Shown here: positions 4,162 through 6,287 of the stretch, piece after piece
How positions within the stretch are numbered: position 1 is the stretch's first letter
How the letters are laid out: every line of letters begins with the position of its first letter
Origin: Armatimonadota bacterium
Lineage (GTDB): Bacteria; Armatimonadota; Armatimonadia; Armatimonadales; Armatimonadaceae
DNA: 6,287 nt
Direction: 5' to 3'
Assembly: GCA_014379275.1 (NCBI GenBank)
Contig: JACMMA010000258.1
Coordinates: 1 to 6,287 of the forward strand
Notes under the pieces: generated by a model
Told to the model about the DNA's origin: nothing
The model's input: only the letters and a program-made list of their open reading frames with translations
Databases searched by the model: none
Program-made: the position numbers and the translations under genes

Positions 4162-6120
4162 ATGAAACCATTATTTTCCTTTCAGGCCGCCAAACGCGGT
4201 CAACTAACAATGCGCCTTTCACTCGCGCTCACGCTGCTTGTCGCTGGCACGCCGCTCTTGCTCAGCGCGGGCTGTGGCGGCGGCGGCGGCAACGGTTCGC
4301 CGACGCAAAACGCGGCGACCCGAAAAACCGGCGGACTGTCCCTCAGCGTGACATGGCCGGACCGCACCCGACTGATACCCGACGCCGCGGAAAGCATCGT
4401 CGTCACCGTGCGCAAGGCGGGAGTCACGCTCCGGACGACGACGCTACAACGTCCCGCCGCCGGGCAGCCACTGACCACGGTCGCGTCGTTCGACGATCTG
4501 CCGGTAGGAAATGACTACACAGTTTCCGCCGACGCGTTCCCGGTCGGCAACGGCACCGGCGTCGCGCAAGCGCGATCGGCGACGATGGTTCCCTTCGTAG
4601 TGGCAGACAACGCGCGGACGCCAGTCGCGGTGACAATGGACTCGACCATCACCCGGCTGTTGTTAGAGTCGACGCCGGTCTCGACCTTCCCACTTGGCAG
4701 AGGGCGCTCTCGCACACTGACCGCGGTCGGACGGGATGCGAACGACGCCGCCGTATTGCTCTCGCCGCGCAAAGTGACGTTTACGCTCACCGAATCCGTG
4801 AGCGGCACGGCGACTTTGATCCCGGACGATACGACGCCTGCGAGCGACGCAATCCTCACAGTCACTAACGCGCCCGCCACAGGCAGCGTCCGGCTGACGA
4901 TCACCGCGACCGACAGTGAATCCGGCAGAGTCGCCACGCAAGATTTTTCTGTTAGCTCGACCGGGCTTTCTGAGGACGCGATATGGGCGAAGTTCCATGG
5001 CGACCTGCGAAACACCGGGCGGCTGTCGCGGGACCTGACGCCGGTATCGGCCGGTGCCACCGCTACGCCGTTCTTCACGACCGGGAGCACGATCGTTTTC
5101 GCCTCGCCGGTGATCGGCGCGGACGGAACGGTCTATATCGGTGCCTATGACGGCAAGGTTCGTGCGATCCGTAACGGCGTGGAGATCTGGCAATTCCAGA
5201 CCGGTGCCGCCATCGAGTCCACACCGGCTCTATCTAAAGACGGCGCGCTGTATATCGGTAGCGACGACGGCAAGCTGTACTGCCTCGAAACCGCGACCGG
5301 CTTGCCACGGTTCAGCTACCAGGCCGATGGTCCCATCTATGGGTCGCCGACCGTTTCCGAGGACGGGTTCGTGTACTTCGGGACGACCAACCCGGACAGT
5401 AAAATCTACGCCATAGACGGCCTCGACGGCACGCCCAAAGCGACGTGGGCGACTCCACGGACGATCCCCGGCGAGGGGATACAAACCACGCCCGCACTGG
5501 TCGGGACGGGCGACTCGGGGATACTGTACTTCGGCGCGTCGGACGGCAAGGTTTACGCCATCAGCGTCGTGGACGGAGAAGACGTTTACGAACCGTTCCA
5601 GGCGGATGACGCCGTTTTCAGCTCCTCCTGCGCGGTAGACGACGATGGCTCGGTGTACTTCGGGACGTTGGGCGGCAAACTGTATGGGCTGAATGCGGAC
5701 CTGACGGAAAAATGGGTGGCTTTCGATGCGGAAGCCCCGATCTACGCCACCCCGGCGATCGGCAACGATGGCACTGTTTATTTTGGAACGCTCGATAACT
5801 TCAGCGGGCTGAACGAAAGCAAGGTGTTCGCCGTCAACGGTTCAACGGGAGAAGGGCGAAATGGTTGGCCCTTCCTGGTCGGTGACGGCATCACGGCGTC
5901 CGCCGCTATCGGGAAAGACGGGCCGGATGATGTCATTTATGTAACTTCTTTTGACCGGAACCTGTATGCCTTGCTGCCGACCGGTTCGGTCAAGTTCCAG
6001 ACCGAAATCGGCGGAGGAACGCCACCACCGGGACTCGCCATCGAATCCTCGCCGGGCTTCGGTCCCGACGGCGCGATCTATTTCGGGTCGACGGACGGCA
6101 CCGTCCAGGTTGTTCGGTAA
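4162..6120 (+). CDS. Lipoprotein with PQQ-like (quinoprotein-type) eight-bladed beta-propeller
   Basis: The 652-residue product has a signal peptide with hydrophobic core 19-34 and lipobox SAGC, so Cys38 should be lipidated. A Gly-rich tether follows. Residues 57-160 form a beta module starting LSVTWPDRTR, resembling that of the preceding lipoprotein, and 161-268 look like an Ig/BIG-type domain. A linker WAKFHGDLRNTG (275-286), typical of the entry into such propellers, leads to eight repeats of the form SP-x-x-x-x-DG-x-[VL]Y-[IF]G-x-x-DGK-[LV]YA. Their cores lie at 314-327, 353-366, 394-407, 442-458, 488-501, 529-542, 579-595 and 629-642. In known families this fold is found in quinoprotein dehydrogenases and in the outer-membrane factor BamB; no PQQ-binding residues or heme motif are seen here, so a binding or scaffold role is more likely than redox catalysis. 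The start at 4162 has only a weak GGA. An in-frame ATG at 4210 would also leave a complete signal peptide. The gap to the previous gene is 133 bases. Confidence 0.88.
   Translation: MKPLFSFQAAKRGQLTMRLSLALTLLVAGTPLLLSAGCGGGGGNGSPTQNAATRKTGGLSLSVTWPDRTRLIPDAAESIVVTVRKAGVTLRTTTLQRPAAGQPLTTVASFDDLPVGNDYTVSADAFPVGNGTGVAQARSATMVPFVVADNARTPVAVTMDSTITRLLLESTPVSTFPLGRGRSRTLTAVGRDANDAAVLLSPRKVTFTLTESVSGTATLIPDDTTPASDAILTVTNAPATGSVRLTITATDSESGRVATQDFSVSSTGLSEDAIWAKFHGDLRNTGRLSRDLTPVSAGATATPFFTTGSTIVFASPVIGADGTVYIGAYDGKVRAIRNGVEIWQFQTGAAIESTPALSKDGALYIGSDDGKLYCLETATGLPRFSYQADGPIYGSPTVSEDGFVYFGTTNPDSKIYAIDGLDGTPKATWATPRTIPGEGIQTTPALVGTGDSGILYFGASDGKVYAISVVDGEDVYEPFQADDAVFSSSCAVDDDGSVYFGTLGGKLYGLNADLTEKWVAFDAEAPIYATPAIGNDGTVYFGTLDNFSGLNESKVFAVNGSTGEGRNGWPFLVGDGITASAAIGKDGPDDVIYVTSFDRNLYALLPTGSVKFQTEIGGGTPPPGLAIESSPGFGPDGAIYFGSTDGTVQVVR
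5101..6117 (+). repeat. Eight PQQ-like propeller blade repeats
   Basis: Residues 314-652 contain eight copies of a roughly 40-residue unit built around DGxVYFG. Units 1 and 2 (GADGTVYIG, SKDGALYIG) and units 5 and 6 (DDDGSVYFG, GNDGTVYFG) are the most alike. Unit 7 is the most degenerate, with VIYVT in place of VYFG. Eight units suit a closed propeller. Confidence 0.8.
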
Positions 6121-6129
6121 CTTTTGATC

Positions 6130-6153
6130 GGGAGGGGGCGGGTGCCCCCTCCC
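6130..6153. repeat. Intergenic hairpin, 10-bp perfect GC stem
   Basis: GGGAGGGGGC (6130-6139) and GCCCCCTCCC (6144-6153) pair perfectly around loop GGGT, nine bases after the propeller gene's stop codon. ACAAACATAAGG follows rather than a T tract, so termination is uncertain. It may reduce or shape expression of the next gene, or protect the upstream mRNA. Confidence 0.7.
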
Positions 6154-6161
6154 ACAAACAT

Positions 6162-6171
6162 AAGGACAAGG
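6162..6171 (+). promoter_or_regulatory. Ribosome binding site of the third exported-protein gene
   Basis: AAGGACAAGG holds two AAGG motifs. The second (6168-6171) ends nine bases before the ATG at 6181, which is suitable spacing and supports that start codon. Confidence 0.6.
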
Positions 6172-6180
6172 CAGTAATCT

Positions 6181-6287
6181 ATGAATGCTACAAAGATACA
6201 TCGGGTGAGAACACACCGCTCGACTTTCGCTAAAAAGGCGATGTTTGCCCTCGCCCTCACGGCGGTAACGCTCCCGGTCGCGTTCGC
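6181..6287 (+). CDS. Exported protein, N-terminal fragment (signal peptide only)
   Basis: Only 35 complete codons are in the window. They encode a basic region rich in Lys, Arg and His (MNATKIHRVRTHR, then STFAKK), followed by a hydrophobic stretch AMFALALTAVTLPVAF. The last partial codon, GC, must be Ala, so a PVAFA-type signal peptidase I site may lie at the window edge. No lipobox Cys is seen so far. Within 60 bases of the propeller lipoprotein gene and with its own ribosome site, it probably belongs to the same exported-protein cluster. Its function cannot be inferred. Confidence 0.7.
   Translation, partial: MNATKIHRVRTHRSTFAKKAMFALALTAVTLPVAF

Noticed and set aside
5101..6117. PQQ-dependent dehydrogenase activity of the propeller protein
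   Set aside because: Only the repeat fold is visible. No heme-binding CxxCH, adjacent Cys pair or other cofactor motif of quinoprotein dehydrogenases is present.
1..6287. CRISPR array, insertion sequence or attachment site
   Set aside because: No regularly spaced identical repeats, transposase-like product or terminal inverted repeats with target duplication were seen.

Overview
The window is GC-rich bacterial DNA. Its genes have strongly G/C-biased third codon positions. Two of them encode lipoproteins of the Ig-like and PQQ-like beta-propeller kind that are common in Gram-negative-type environmental bacteria such as Armatimonadota, Planctomycetota and Acidobacteriota. I cannot place the organism more exactly from the sequence alone, and the phylum suggestion is inference.

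Left part (1-1669): an ECF-type RNA polymerase sigma factor gene starts at 135 and runs leftward out of the window. Divergent from it is an aromatic amino acid biosynthesis unit. It has an extended -10 promoter (204-212), a 53-codon leader ORF (225-386) in which 8 of 13 consecutive codons are Phe, Trp or Tyr, and an intrinsic terminator with a T tract (421-455). After these comes a type I DAHP synthase (AroG/AroF/AroH family, 560-1669), the first enzyme of the shikimate pathway. A GGGGCAG segment inside the leader ORF is perfectly complementary to the left arm of the terminator. Together these parts look like a classical ribosome-mediated transcription attenuator that senses aromatic aminoacyl-tRNA. 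This is the most interesting element of the window.

Middle part (1670-2399): about 730 bases without a convincing gene, holding several GC hairpins, an AT-rich stretch and short repeats. It ends in a strong ribosome binding site.

Right part (2400-6287): three co-directional genes for exported proteins. The first is a lipoprotein with three C-terminal Ig-like repeats (2400-4028). The second is a lipoprotein ending in an apparent eight-bladed PQQ-like beta-propeller (4162-6120). The third is cut by the window edge after its signal peptide (6181 onward). The two lipoproteins share a distantly similar N-terminal module, and both gene gaps contain perfect hairpins without T tracts. The cluster probably makes cell-surface or periplasmic binding or scaffold proteins. 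Their substrate cannot be read from the sequence, and nothing links them functionally to the DAHP synthase.
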